A stretch of DNA of 64,000 nucleotides, from assembly GCF_019578655.1 (NCBI RefSeq), contig NC_063263.1, positions 10,849,001-10,913,000 on the forward strand. The letters are read 5' to 3'. This stretch comes from Ricinus communis (Eukaryota > Streptophyta > Magnoliopsida > Malpighiales > Euphorbiaceae). Both the position numbers and the translations under genes were made by a program. The notes below the pieces were generated by a model that ran no database searches, had not been told where the DNA came from, and saw only the letters and a program-made list of their open reading frames with translations. Positions 1-13,604 of this stretch are shown here, piece after piece (the first letter of the stretch is position 1; every line of letters begins with the position of its first letter).

Positions 1-1265
1 TTATCAACCTTTTACGTATTAGCTTTATGAAAATTAAGAAAAAGAAAAAAATTCTTTCTTCTGTAATTTAAGTTTGTGCTTTTTTATAATATATTTTTTT
101 CTCTGTTCTACGTCATTTCTTACTTGATCAACATCTATCCGTAGCTCTTTTTTTTTTTCTTTTCTGTTGCTGTTAAAATCTATGAATTTGAAATTATTCT
201 TTTATTTAAAATGTAGAATGTAAAATGTTTAAACTGCGAAAATATATAAATTTGGTAGCTGAGAGCTATTATGTGAGTTTTAGTGTTTTGTTTGTGGAAT
301 GGAAAACTTTTAAATGATTCATTTTGTTCATGAAATAATGATGTTTGTTGAACAATAGAATTTATGAAACTATTGCCTTTTCAGATTAAAAATATTTTAG
401 TTCATCTGTACTTCTTATAGGGGTTAAATTTATATGCTAATAAGGTATTTAAGCTGTTAACTTACTAATGACTAATGAGCTGAATGTACTGTAGAATGTT
501 AAGTTAAACTGTTCAGTCATTAATGATTATGATTATGTCAACCTTGTCTGATGACATTAGGTTATTAATATGGAAAGTGGGTTAATCAAACTTTTGTTTG
601 TGTGTCTTTCTAAAATTTATTTGGAAGAAATTTTTTTACAATTAATCGAGTGTCTGTAGGATTTAGCTCTGTTGGTTTTGCAGAGCATATATGGTAGGCC
701 TTGATGGTTTAAATAGGTCGTTGTAGCTATTTTAACCCTTATATTGAAACTTTATTTGCCACTCATAAATTGCACTGTCAACGCTACCTTTGTTTCGGTG
801 TTGCAATTTTGGGTGGAATTTGGTATGCAAGCCATTGTCAGAAAGCATTTAGGAAATTTAAGTTGGTACTAAAATTGATTAGAACTGTATGTTGATGTTA
901 TTAAATGTTTCCTTAAAAGATATTCAATTTACCCTTTTTGAGTTGATGGCTATGTCTCATGGAGTTGTCTAATTTGAATGCCCCAAGGCAAATAGAATCG
1001 TCGGTGCTTAAATTTATGAGTGGTGCTCCTATAAGACTTTCTATTGGATATTTAATTCTTCAAAACAATGAACTTTCTGATATGAATTATTGAAAATTCT
1101 GTTCTGGAGGTGAGGATAATGTGGTCAGAATACTTACTCTTCCATACTTCTTCTTTTTACAGGGTGGGGTGGAGTGCATATTTCTGTTTTTGGTAATTGA
1201 ATGGATTAGGGTACTGTTCTGCTGCACATTTTATGACATACAATTGACTATAAGATATTTCTTCA
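1..1265 (+). other. Upstream region and probable 5' leader of the LRR gene
   Basis: No protein-coding segment is visible here. The sequence is T-rich and intron-like. A pyrimidine tract followed by AG at 1161-1162 could be the 3' splice site of a 5'UTR intron, which would make about 1163-1265 the last leader exon. The true transcription start may lie outside the window. This is inference from splice-like signals only. Confidence 0.4.
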
Positions 1266-3244
1266 ATGGGGGGAGCTTGTTCTAGGAAGAGGAATCAATT
1301 GGAAAATGAAGATAATTTACAAAGGGGCATTTCTAGAAGATATAGCAAAAGTGGAAGCTCAAAGTGGTTGGCAACTTCATTTTCTAGACCTGCCTATGAA
1401 CTACTGCGGGGAAATCAGAGATGTCCATCTCTCATGGAATTATGCATCCAAAAAATACGCGAGGTATATTCTGTTCTATGCAGTATCAGAATCATCAAAT
1501 TGTTTTTTCATGCAGACTGACTGCATGAGTTTCTTGCTCGAACAGGACATAGATAAATACAGTACATTTTCAATGCTTCCAAGGGACATTAGTCAGCAGA
1601 TCTTCAATGAGTTGGTGTATTCTCAACGTTTGAATGATGCTACTATTGAAGCTTTTCGAGATTGTGCTCTCCAGGTAATTTCTACTGAGACATTTGGCAA
1701 AGCCTTTCAAGATCTTCGTCACTGTTGATTGTGGCATATTGTTGATCTGCTTGTGGGTTTGACAGGATCTTCACCTGGGAGAATGCCCTGGAGTTAATGA
1801 TAGTTGGATGGATGTTATCTCTTCACAAGGCATATCTTTACTTTCTGTTGATCTTTCTGGTTCAGATGTCACTGATTCTGGATTGGCTTATCTAAAAGAC
1901 TGCACAAATCTGCAAGCGTTAAATTTTAATTATTGTGACCAGATTTCAGACCCTGGACTTAGTAATATTAGTGGTAAGTAATATCCTTTCTCTGTGTTTA
2001 TCCATCTCTACCCGAAATTATTTAGTATTCATTTCTGGCTCTATGTTCTTTTTAGAACTATAATTATATTTTCTAAAACAAACTAAACTCGTAGTAAATG
2101 GTGTATGACAGAAGGTAGGAAGCTATCCAAACTTCAAAGTAGTAACATGAAATGTAAATGAAAATTGAAGAATATGAGTAATCAAAACTGAGTGATTGTG
2201 ATATGAATGCTAGAGTTCTGGACCTAAGAAAGTTAGAATAAACGGGAATTTGTTATCTTGCTCTACAGGATGGATTAATTATTTTCTTCCTTTCTGGTTT
2301 TTCCATTTACTACTGGTTCTTCTTGGTCCTAACTCGATGTCTTTTGTATTGTCATATTCTTTTTGTTTTTGTTGTTGTTTTCCTTTTTTTTTTTTTTAAT
2401 TAATGTAAAGTAGGATATGGGAAGTGTCTTCTCCTTTTTCTTCTCCCGCTTTCTTTGTACTGTTTCATTGCATGAGGTCAATGGAGGATTGCTTTTTCTT
2501 GTTCTTCTTTTTCTGGGACAACTTTAGTCGTATCTGTAGTATAGATGCTTGAATTGACAACCTCTCATTAATATGAGAGATGAGATGCCCTTTAAAGTAT
2601 GTGGGACTTGACCTGGGACTTGGGAGTCAGGATATCTCCTCTCTTCCTATTTTTATTCTAATTGATATTTAACATACTATTTTATCCTGGTGTGCAGATT
2701 ATAAGAACTGAGATTAGTTTTTGTAATATTTTCTTTCTGAAAAATCTACAGGCCTCTCAAATTTGACAAGTTTGAGTTTTAGAAGAAACAATTCAATTAC
2801 GGCACAAGGAATGAGTGCCTTTGCTAGCTTAGTTAACTTGGTGAAATTGGATCTAGAGAGGTGTCCTGGCATTGGAGGTGGGCTTGTTCATCTCAAAGGT
2901 AGTTCTCACCTTTAAAGGAACTCTGACTCCATTAGAAAGTTACAAATTTGACATTTATACAAGATTTGTCTGTTTTTTTATGTTAATTAATGTAGTTTTG
3001 TCTAGGAAATGTTTAGTTATGTATGACCTGTTTTTCAAATACTAATTGAGCATAATCAGGATGGTTTATGCTTTGCTGGGATTTTGTTTAGTTACATAAT
3101 TTTGTATGATATATGGGTTTGTTTCCATCTATCTTAGAAAGCAGCATGAAACATATATGTGTTTTTGCATAAACATGGTAAACTGCATCTCTGCATATTT
3201 GTGCTTTTCTGTGTAAACTGTAAATCATATTGTGCTAACATAGT

Positions 3245-3296
<52 letters not shown>

Positions 3297-6200
3297 CAGT
3301 TTTTCCTTGAAAGTTTTTTGTGGTTATTACTCTTGGGAATATTTGTTTGAGATCCTTGAAACCTCTGCTCATGTGATACTTGATTGCATAATTTCTGCAA
3401 TGCGCTTGAGATGCAAGTGCTTCTGTATCCATTATATTTAGATGGTATGTATTTGTATCAGTGTTCTGTAGAAGAATTTATAATACTGAAGCTTTCAAGT
3501 TCTGGTTACCTCGCACGTTTGTTTTAATATTTTAACTTTTGGCTAATCTGTAGAATTTTGCCACATCTATCATGCTACAGATTTGATGAAGTTGGAGTCT
3601 CTTAATATCAAATGGTGCAACTGCATAACAGATGCTGATATGAAGTATCTTTCTGGTAATGACACTCTCTCTGTTTTGCTCTCCCCTCTCAGAGAAATAA
3701 ATAAATAAGTAAAGTGCGTGCGCTAGAAAATATCAATTATTTGCTTTAACTAGATAGAAGTTTTTGCTAGGTTATTCTTGCTGAATACTGACTTCCATTG
3801 GCATAGTCCCTTGTTGATGACATGGAATTATTTGCATTTTTCCATTATAGAGTTCATGCTTAATTCTTGTGGATTTGACCCATGGGGCATGAGATTAAAT
3901 GGATAGGAACATAATTCTATTTATGAGAAAAGTTCTTGTCAAAATTGTAAAGCTGTTTCAACTTTGACTTACCAAATAGCTTTTCAATTTTCTTATTTAC
4001 TTTTCTTTCTAGGGCTGGTAAAGTTGAAAGGATTGCAAATCTCCTGCAGCAAGGTTACAGATGTGGGCATTTCTTATTTGAAAGGTATGTAATATCTTTC
4101 TTTCTTTTTTCTTTTGTTTATATTAGTGTTGAAATTTTAATTAGGCCATACTCTCTTTGCGAGTATGAAAGTGGTTTGATGTTTATAAGCAGAGGCTTAA
4201 AATTAGTTGAACTGAACCTTTTACTTTGTATATGCCTTTTGATGATTGTTTCAATATACTTTAGCTGCATGGTTAGATGCGCCTAATATAAGTGTTTTCT
4301 CATATTATAAGATAATTTTATACAACAATATTTCCATGGGTTGTTTGATTCTGCAACATATTATTCTTTTTACATTATTGTTGAAGTTGATTTTTACATC
4401 CATAAAGATAAAATTTGCAGGTTTGCATAAGCTCAATCTATTAAACTTGGAGGGGTGCCCAGTCACAGCTGCATGCTTGGACTCTCTTTCAGGTTTGCAA
4501 GTTCAATTCCACCGCTCAACATACTAGGAATATGACTCATAAATTTGCTTTGGAAGTGGCTATTGGTGCTTAATTGGCCTGATTTTCTATGATTTTGAAT
4601 GTGGGATATGTGGGACTATAATATGATGAATATCTTGTTTCTAAAAGCTAGAAAGTTTATCTTGATTTTGTTAAGTATATCAAATTTATCATTCTGTTGG
4701 GCATAACCTGATTTCTATTTTTGCATGTTTTTGTGCAGCTCTTGCTGCTCTGTTGTATTTGAATCTTAACAGGTGCCATCTTTCTGATGATGGATGCGAG
4801 GCTTTTTCCAGTAAGTATCCATTCAGCCATATTTTGTGGGGCGTAAATCCTATGGTCGACGCATGCTAATATTTAAGAAGTAATCCTACTGTCATGACAT
4901 GTTTTGTCTTCCACAGAGCTTGGAAGACTTAAAGTGTTAAACTTAGGCTTCAATGATATCTCAGACGCATGTTTGGTACACCTCAAAGGTAGTGTATCTG
5001 TTGCTCTGTACCTTTTCCATACCAAAAGTGTATATCATTTTTTTTTTTCATGCCATGACATGTAGCTAGTGTTTCTAGACGACTAGGAAAATTATTTCCA
5101 TTCACCCTCTAAATGAAAATTATTAAGGTTCAGAAATGTTCAGAAAAGATGAAAGACTAGGAAACTGATTCGAAAAGGTAACTACTTTGTTGATTATCTT
5201 TTAACTTTACTGGAATTATTCCAGTGCCATGTCTAAAATATGGAAGCACAAGTTGGTTTGTGCATTAAAATAGTTAATAGACTACCGTATATAAGTTATG
5301 TTCGATGGATACTTTTGGGTAACTAGCTTTCTATATTATTGGATCAGGTTTGACAAATTTGGAGAGCTTGAATTTGGATTCTTGCAGAATTGATGATGAG
5401 GGGCTGGCTAATTTAACAGGTCATTAATTGATTTGCCCATTTTCTTTTCATTTCTTGATGTGCTTATTTCATTATCTTTTCTTTCATTTCTTTAGTTATT
5501 AGGTTGTCTAGAAACATGCTTTTATGTCACTGATTAAATATCAGAAATCTGCCATGCCGAATTTTGTGTATGTAGTATAAATGTCATATTTATTGGCGAT
5601 ACATTTTATGTGTGAATTTCCATGTAGATAGAATATATGAAGTCTCTGATTCGAGCAAACTTAATTATGAAATCATTGAATTAATTTCTTCATGTTTTAA
5701 AACTTTCCTTTAATTGCATGTATTCAGTTTATGATCAGTAAAAATTTGCAGAGTTCTCAGTTCCAGGTTACTATAAGGGCAAAAATTAAAGTGAGCATAT
5801 TGTTGTGAAGACTCGAGTGTGATTAGGAGTTCTGTTGATGAAGCCAGTATATTTCATGATGATAACCGGTTTTCAAAAAGCTATGTCAATGCAGTGCACA
5901 AGGGTGTTGAAGTCAATAGATCTATCAAACATATACGGATACTACACTTTTTCCAGCATTAAGAGACATGTTATCTGAAGTGTGTGACATGCTTTTCTCC
6001 CTTTTCTGTCTATCAGTAGTGCTAACTTTTGAATGTTGCTTGGTTTTAGGTCTTCGACATTTGAAATGTCTGGTGTTGTCAGATACTGAAGTTGGAAGTA
6101 GTGGGCTCCGCCACCTATCTGGTTAGCAATTTATTTCCTACTTCTGAATTGATATGTATAATTAGTTTATAAAAGATGACCCTTTTCAATTAAACTATTA

Positions 6201-9200
6201 CATCATGGATTCAGTTCTTTTATGTTTCTGTTCTTCAATAATTCTCCACCATTTGAGACTTCCGATTGATGGTAGATGTTCCTCTTCATTCATTTGGTCT
6301 TTTTTTAAGGTTATTGGTTCACTTTGCCATTTTTTTAGCGTCTTTTTCTACTGATTTGAAACGTCATCTGCTCAATTGAATGAAGCTTTGAGGGTTTTGT
6401 AAAGTGTGATCTGTTTGAATAAGGGACCCTATAGTTTTGGAAAGCTCATGGGGTAATGTTTCTAATGGCTTTGGAGGAAGCTATAATGCACTAGTTTTCT
6501 ATTTTTTTCAAGCCTAATCCCATAAGGCAGAGGCCATGGAGATCATGGGATGACATATAGGCAAATATGGTAAGCAATTGCACAGCCACTGGTTTATATC
6601 TGAGAAACTGGTTCGGTGTCAAGCGCACCATATTATATGCGTGTATGCTGAACTATAATTTTTAGTATGGTTTCTTTTGGTTCATCTTCATCCTCTTTCA
6701 ATTTAACCTTTTTAAAGAATGTCCGAGTTCATTTAATGTCTACCTAAGTGAAGGAACAATATCTGGATATAGCTACTCAAATGGAAGATATCGGTGGTTA
6801 CCTGCTTCCATGCATAAGAGCATAATTTACATCAATTGTTGGCAAACCAGTCTCACTCTGGCAGTCAACGGGAAAGGAAAGGAACACAGTCAATAAATGA
6901 ATGAAATACTCTCAGGAAAAGTTCCTGCTGAGAGTTCTTGGATGGAGAAAGGAAAGAAAATTTCTGTCTTCAACGAAATTTGAAACATAAATCGTGATGC
7001 ACTTTGAGTAAATTTGTGATGCAAGCTAACGATTATAAGAGGCGAAGAAATTGTACTCTTTGGGGAAGTTTCAATACATGAGAACACCATAAGGCAGTCG
7101 TTATAGAAATGCTTGGTGTGGAAGATAATCAAGCACTTCTTACCAGATTTTCTCTCCTCTTTCAGTGAACTCATGCTTTATATACAATCTATGAACTATA
7201 ATCTAACTTCTTGTCTTGGTTTGTACGTATTGCATAACCTAGTTTTTTTACTTGGTGTATTCTTTTTAGGTTTGACCAATTTGGAGAGTATAAATCTCTC
7301 GTTCACTATGATAACAGATGGCGGTATAAGAAAATTGTCTGGATTATCATCTCTCAAATCGCTTAATCTAGATGCTCGCCAAATTACAGATAGTGGTCTC
7401 GCAGCATTGACAAGTAAGTGTAGAGTGATCATGGTGCCTATAGATCATTTCCTTAATATAGCTCATTAATTAAAATCTCTTCTTTCTTTGTCATGTTAAA
7501 AATATGTAATTTTCAAACATGCTTTCCTATTGAGGTGCCTCCTCTCTCCTTCCTTATTGTTTGTGAGATAAAAAAGATTTACTGGAGGCTTGCAGCAAGT
7601 TGCTACCATGCGCTAAACATATTGTATTGTTGAAATACAGAACATGAGTCATTTGGTAATTATGGACTACTAGCCACAGCCTTTAAAAGGTTCTACATTG
7701 TTTGTACTGTTGGGAAAGAATATCTCAACTGAGTTAGTTCAACTTATGTTTCACAATTCATTATATGCCTAAGATAGTTTATCTACTAGGATTTACTTAT
7801 GCAGTATTTATTTTTCAAAACAGTGGATAATATTGTTGATTCATATGTCAATATGATACAGTCTGCTTCATTTGTCAAGACTAATATTGCTCCTCGGTAT
7901 GACGGGGAGAACCTCCTCTGCTAAATTTTTTCTTCGTAATTAAGCTCTACTGTTTTGAAGATGAAATTAGGTACCAACTAAAATAACAGTTGAAATGAAA
8001 CTAATCATTTTAAGTCATAAATGGAATCATTTGGAGTTGAGTTTGGGTTTAGGACAGAAATAAGTCAATCTGATTATAATTCTAGTGCTTGAATGATGCT
8101 TACTACTGGAGTTTTATGCTTATTTTCTCATGTAAGAAAGCTCTCCGGGCCATTTGTAATTCACATTTTCTCGTCATGTTAGTATTAGTTATTTTAGTTC
8201 TTAATATCTTCAAGTAGTCTGATTAATAGATGCATGAACATACTGCATAACTGACTTTTGCAGATTTGACTGGATTGACCCATCTGGATCTCTTTGGAGC
8301 TCGTATTACAGATTCTGGGACACATTATTTGCGAAGTACGTTTTACAACACTTTCTTTAACTTGCCTGACAGAGGGGGGAAAAGTTATTCATGATGTTGA
8401 ATGCACTCTTAACTGTTCTTTAGAGCTGAAAGATTGTTTTGGGTGAATTGGCAATCATTTGGTCCTGATGTGTAACCATATGCACTATTAGCATAAAAGT
8501 TTATTTTGGTAGAATTAGTGATAAGAGGCCTCGGTATTGTTATTAGATCTATGTTAATGCAATTAGTTAATGGCACCATTAGGGAATTGGGTTTTTGTTT
8601 GATGCAGACAGCGTTTTAGTTGAATCCTGCATCCCTTACCATCCTGTGCATCTTACACTGTTTCTTTATTGCTTGTTCTACTACAGATTTCAAGAACCTG
8701 CAGTCTTTGGAAATATGTGGTGGAGGATTAACTGATGCTGGCATAAGAAACATAAAGGATCTTTCATCCCTGTCACTGCTAAATTTGTCACAGAATTGCA
8801 ACCTAACTGACAAATCACTGGAATTGATTTCTGGTAACATCCAAAGCATTAAATGAATGACCTCACTTCAACTGCTTAATGTTTGGCTCTGGATCACTGG
8901 CCTAGCACCTAATGCACCTTCTTTGATTAATATTTCTATAACTTTGTGATGGGCCAAACTGGATCTATGGTTGAAGATGTTGGTGCTAACAGAGAAGTTT
9001 TAATATATGTTTTTGAATTGCTGAAACTTTTTTGACAACTTATTCCAGTCTGACCCTACACCTCAATGCACATGCCTTATATAATAATTTCTATTCGAGG
9101 TCTTTTATTTGTTACCATCCAGAGTCGCCTCTTACAATTAACAAGCCCAGAATTCATCAAAAGATAACTAACCTAGTAAACTAGTTCAGTTGTTGTGTCT

Positions 9201-9584
9201 TTCTCCTGAAATCCTTTTATTTGAAGTACATTTAAGGAGTTAAAAGGCGACTGGAACATCTTATTTAGTTCTCGTCTTGGTTATACGACTTTATAATATT
9301 TAAATGGTCTGAGTGAAACTTAATTTTTGTTTTTAGTACTCTTTGTAAGCATACCCAGGGTTTCAGAAGCTTGATTCAATTCTGTCTATATACATGCAGG
9401 GTTGACAGGATTGGTCTCTTTGAATGTGTCAAATTCTCGGATAACCAGTGCAGGGTTGCAGCATCTGAAGCCACTGAAAAACTTAAAATCATTGACCTTA
9501 GAGTCATGCAAGGTCACAGCTACTGATATTAAGAAGCTTCAATCAACTGACCTCCCTCAATTAGTGAGCTTCCGGCCTGAATAG
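1266..9584 (+). CDS. Leucine-rich repeat protein, At1g15740-like (15 coding exons)
   Basis: Exons read by GT/AG junctions and frame: 1266-1463, 1546-1674, 1766-1973, 2752-2898, 3581-3655, 4013-4084, 4421-4492, 4739-4810, 4917-4988, 5348-5419, 6050-6121, 7270-7413, 8264-8335, 8687-8833, 9400-9584. Together they give 1737 bp, or 578 residues, with no internal stop. The first 66 residues start MGGACSRKR, a plausible N-myristoylation (Gly2, Ser6) and palmitoylation (Cys5) site. Residues about 70-110 (LPRDISQQIFNEL) look like a degenerate F-box-type helix. The rest is about 18 cysteine-containing LRRs of roughly 24 residues with the pattern LxxLxLxxCxITDxGLxxL. It ends in FRPE. Length and sequence agree with Arabidopsis At1g15740 (about 585 residues, recalled). 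Every intron after exon 3 is phase 1. The molecular role is unknown; protein-protein interaction is likely. It is convergent with TOPLESS. Confidence 0.93.
3243..3297. repeat. (TA)n microsatellite in LRR-gene intron 4
   Basis: Two runs of TA dinucleotides separated by one C interruption, lying between coding exons at 2752-2898 and 3581-3655. Small open frames across it are artefacts of the repeat. Confidence 0.9.
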
Positions 9585-9600
9585 TTGAGAAGGTAATATG

Positions 9601-9789
9601 GGATCTCTATGTAAATAGTTTCTGTCAGCATGGATTTGATGTTTGAAATAATAACATCAAGTTACAAAAGACAAATGATCTTTATGTTTCTGTCGGCATG
9701 GATCTTTATGGGATCTTTATGTAAATAGTTTCTGTCGGCATGGATTTGATGTTTGAAATAATAACATCAAGTTACAAAAGACAAATGAT
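9601..9789 (+). repeat. 79-bp direct tandem duplication in the LRR gene 3'UTR
   Basis: The block 9601-9679 recurs at 9711-9789 (offset 110) with two differences, at 9607/9717 and 9627/9737. The 31-bp spacer repeats the core TCTGTCGGCATGGAT once more, so that core is present three times. It lies just after the stop codon, so it probably lengthens the 3'UTR. Confidence 0.93.
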
Positions 9790-12103
9790 GAATTTGTACA
9801 TATGGGTCATGGGATGGTAGTAAAAAAGCTTGCACCTTGTGTGAAGCTTTCTTTCATATTGTTGCAGTATGAAAGAAATTGTATATAAGCTTCCTAGCAA
9901 GTTATTTGAGCAAATTAAAAATCAGAGGATACAAAGAATTTCTTGTATATATTGTTGGATGGCAGCATGTTATGCATTTGAGGTCTACAGCTTTTTTCTG
10001 CCAAGGTTCTTGAACCAAGTTTGTATTTTGGTTGAATGTCCAATGTTGGGGAAATTTATCACCGGCATGCAGAGTTATTTTACAGACATAAATGTCTTGA
10101 AACTGGAAGATGTCTTTACCCATGTCTTCTTCACAGCATTCTCTAATATCAAATACCGAAAATTGTCAAACAGGGATCATAGTAGGAGGATGAATGATAC
10201 ATAAATTCCTCTTTTATTTTTCGTCTATAATATAGGGATATAATTTTCTTTATAGGTCTAGTGTTCGTATGATCTTAAAATATTTTCTACAATTATTTAC
10301 TTTATGCAAAAGCCAAGGTTATGTTATATGTACAAGTGAGATTTATGTTGCAGAGGCACCTTGGATGAAGTTGAGCTCTTCCGGATGTTAATGGTATTGA
10401 ATTGCAAAAATTTGAAAATTTAGGACTTACATTGGCAAAATTCAAAATGACAGCCATTTAAAATCTGTAGAAAGTATTAAAATTCCAATCAGGATTTGTA
10501 GGTAATTCCCTTTCTTGAGTTCATAACATTTCCAAAAGGTAAATTCCCTTTCTTAGGGTTCAAATACATCCAAGCTTAGATATGGAAGTTCATATTAACA
10601 TGTCAAAATTGTTTCTCTGTTACATAATAAAGTTGCAAGATGAATTTCATTTAGCATTTCCATCATTATTTTTCTTTCTCTGGAATTTGGAATAACTTTC
10701 AGTGATTGATTTATTTACTCAGGGCATCTTTTGCTAATATTTCAAAATCTTGAAGAGTTGTAAAGTCTAATACTTGGAAAGATATTTTAATTCTTTTAAA
10801 TCAAATATAAACAGAAAAAGGAAAATTTTTCAACAGGTCCAAAAAGCTTCTCGAGGAAAGTCCCTAATAGGATTTGTCCAACGGCGGTAAATTTCTTTCC
10901 TATGGTGACTTTTTTTATGATTCTTTTTCCAAAAAAACTACTTATACGATTTTTTTAATTGTACTATAATATATTTTGGATATTTTATTAACATTTTTTA
11001 ATATATTTTATTATTATTAAATATATTTTTTATTTTACTTTAATTATATTTATATATATTTTTTAAACTGTATTCAATATATTTTTAGTATATTATGATA
11101 TATCTTTAAAAATACACATCTTCTTGATATCTTTTAAATAAACTTTCAATATTCTTTTTTAATAAAATTTTAAAAAAATAAAAAAATTTAAAATAAAAAC
11201 TAAATTCACAATGACATAAATAAAAAATAATATCATTTTGATATCTGTTAATATTTTTCTACGAAATTCTGAAATAAAAATTTATAATAATACAAGTTAA
11301 AATAAATTGAGGTTATAAAAATATAAATTTTAAAAAAATATTCTTCAGATATTTTATAAATATTTAGTATTTTTTACCTGATCCTGATGAAACTCTAAAA
11401 AATAAATTGTATAAATAAATTTTTTTTAAAAGAAACTATAAAAAATAATTTTTTAACCATAAAAATAAAATTGTTTAGAAAGAATAGTGCTCCGTGAAAT
11501 CTTACAAGAAAATAAGTGGATGACATTAATAAAGAAATAAAAAAGAAAGTCTAAAGTTAAATTAAAATCATGAGAAAAAAAAAAATGATAAAGGCAAGAA
11601 ATCACTACATCCTTAATATAAATGTCCAAATAGTCCAAGGAAAGAGCAACACAATTTCTTTGCCTGAACAAAAGGTTAATAGCACTGTTGGCGTTTGTTT
11701 TTCTTAGTGTTTTTGGTACTAAACCTAGTCATTTTAGTTTCTTTATTATTATTATTATTATTATTATTCTTTTACTTTTAACAAGCTTGTGTTTTGAATC
11801 AGTTGAGTATGTGTTTGGGATGTTAATCTCCATTCTGAGTAGACGAGCTATAGCTTGAGTGAGCTTTGACAAATTCATCATGACCCCAAGTTTGGGCTAA
11901 ATTAACAAATTGGAGCTTATTCGAGGTGAATTTGGATTTAGTCCAGTAATAAATGTAACAATATTTATATTAATTAAAGAAATTTATAATTATCAATACA
12001 TTTATAATTTTATTTAAAATTACATATATATGTAAATATAAATCGAGCAAACTAAAACAAAATCTATAAATAGCTATATATTATTATGTATTTTATATTG
12101 TAT

Positions 12104-12177
12104 TGAGATCAATAGTTTAGTGATAAAATTTATGCGTATTTTAATGAGGTTGTAAATTCAAATTCTACTTTCCCCAC
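12104..12177 (+). repeat. Possible tRNA-derived SINE remnant
   Basis: The stretch has a box A-like segment (AATAGTTTAGTGATA, 12111-12125). About 30 bases later comes a box B-like segment (TTGTAAATTCAAATTCT, about 12150-12166), followed by a T/C-rich tail. The spacing is tRNA-like, but the bases that define a functional tRNA (GGTTCGAATCC) are decayed. It is more likely a SINE remnant than a live tRNA gene. Confidence 0.3.
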
Positions 12178-13262
12178 AATAGCTATATATTTTTATTATT
12201 TATAATGTTAAGCTCAATTATACTTGTGAGCTATCATAAGTTAAAAATTATAATGTTCGAGTTCAATTTGTAAAACTATTAAGTAATTCAAATTCGAGTT
12301 TGAGTTGAACTTGTATAACAATTCAAGTAATTTAAATTTGAGCTTGATTTGATTGATTTTGAGTCTATTTCAAATAATTTATGAGTTGATTCAACCAAAT
12401 TATATTTTTTTGCTACATATATCTAAAGTACATTTAAGAGTATACTGGGTAAAAAATTTTCAAAATTTTTTCAAATGATAAAACATTCTCTCAAAAGTTT
12501 TATTGCAGCTGCATAACTAATATTCAGACTCGAAAATTTAGTTAAGGTAAAAAAGATCCTTACTATCTTATCTACACTTTTGACTACTAAGATTAATATA
12601 TTTTACAATTTATATTTATGTGAAAGATTTCAAACTGTAAAATAATTTAAATGCCTTTCTTACCTTTTTCTTTATCATTAGTCTCCTTGCTCTTTCCTCT
12701 ATATTCTATTGTAAATCTATGGTCTAACTATGGTTCCAACAAAAGGTTTTCAAATTTATTATTTTGTCTTATGTTTTTCCTCTTACACTATATAAAATAT
12801 AATATTTTCACTCATGTATTCTGCCATCTTAAATTCTTAATCACTGTCTCCAAGCAAAAATTGAAAAACAAAGTTCGCAAGAGAAGTTGTCTCTCGAATA
12901 TCCTTCCAACAATAATTGGTTAAAAAAAATTCATAATCAAAATCAGCAGTTCTTTTTTACATTTTTTTTATTTATATATTAAAAGCTTAATTTGATGTTT
13001 GTATGCTATAAAGTTATAAATTTGAATAAAAATTAATTTATAAAAATTATTAATTAATTTATAAATTATGGTTAAACTAAAATTACTTTCCCATTGAAAG
13101 TGCAACCACATTGTCCTTATTTATTCTATCTGGTGGAGAATCATAGCATTGTACCCAGAAGGCACAAAATGATCAAAAATCAACTTTCTCCAGCGGAAAA
13201 TAATTAACGAAGGGAGTGCCATGCATTTACCAATTAGATCAAAACTTAGTCTTCAAGGACAA

Positions 13263-13604
13263 TTATAGGATGGTGATTGAAATCCAAGAATCAGTCGTGA
13301 ATTTTAAGCTACGTATAGTTTTTCCAATATGAAGAAATTGCATTATTGCTAACGTTAGAAGGTATTTTGAAGGGTTAAGGCCTCTGCTTAACACAATATT
13401 CAACTCAGTACCGGTGAAACCTTCAAATATGTTAATGTTATACTGGTAAGCGAGCTTCTCCACTTGAAACCTGTGTAGTATCTTGACATTGGCATAATAA
13501 TAGATCAGGACCCCATTATCAAGTTCTGCTTGAAGCCTAAATAGTATTCCTGACATGGCATAAAAACAGGGCAGGAAGCTATCCAGTTCTGTTATCAATT
13601 CCAC
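13263..13604 (-). other. Unassigned 113-codon open frame
   Basis: This is an open frame in a locally less AT-rich patch (about 13,100-13,860) downstream of the TOPLESS 3' end. I see no domain, signal peptide or splice context. It may be part of a non-coding transcript, an old insertion or chance. Confidence 0.12.

Noticed and set aside
3134..3432. Open frames rich in alternating Ile-Tyr
   Set aside because: They are translations of the (TA)n microsatellite within an LRR-gene intron.
9869..10204. 111-codon plus-strand frame after the LRR gene
   Set aside because: No domain, no splice or promoter context, and it lies in probable 3' flanking sequence.
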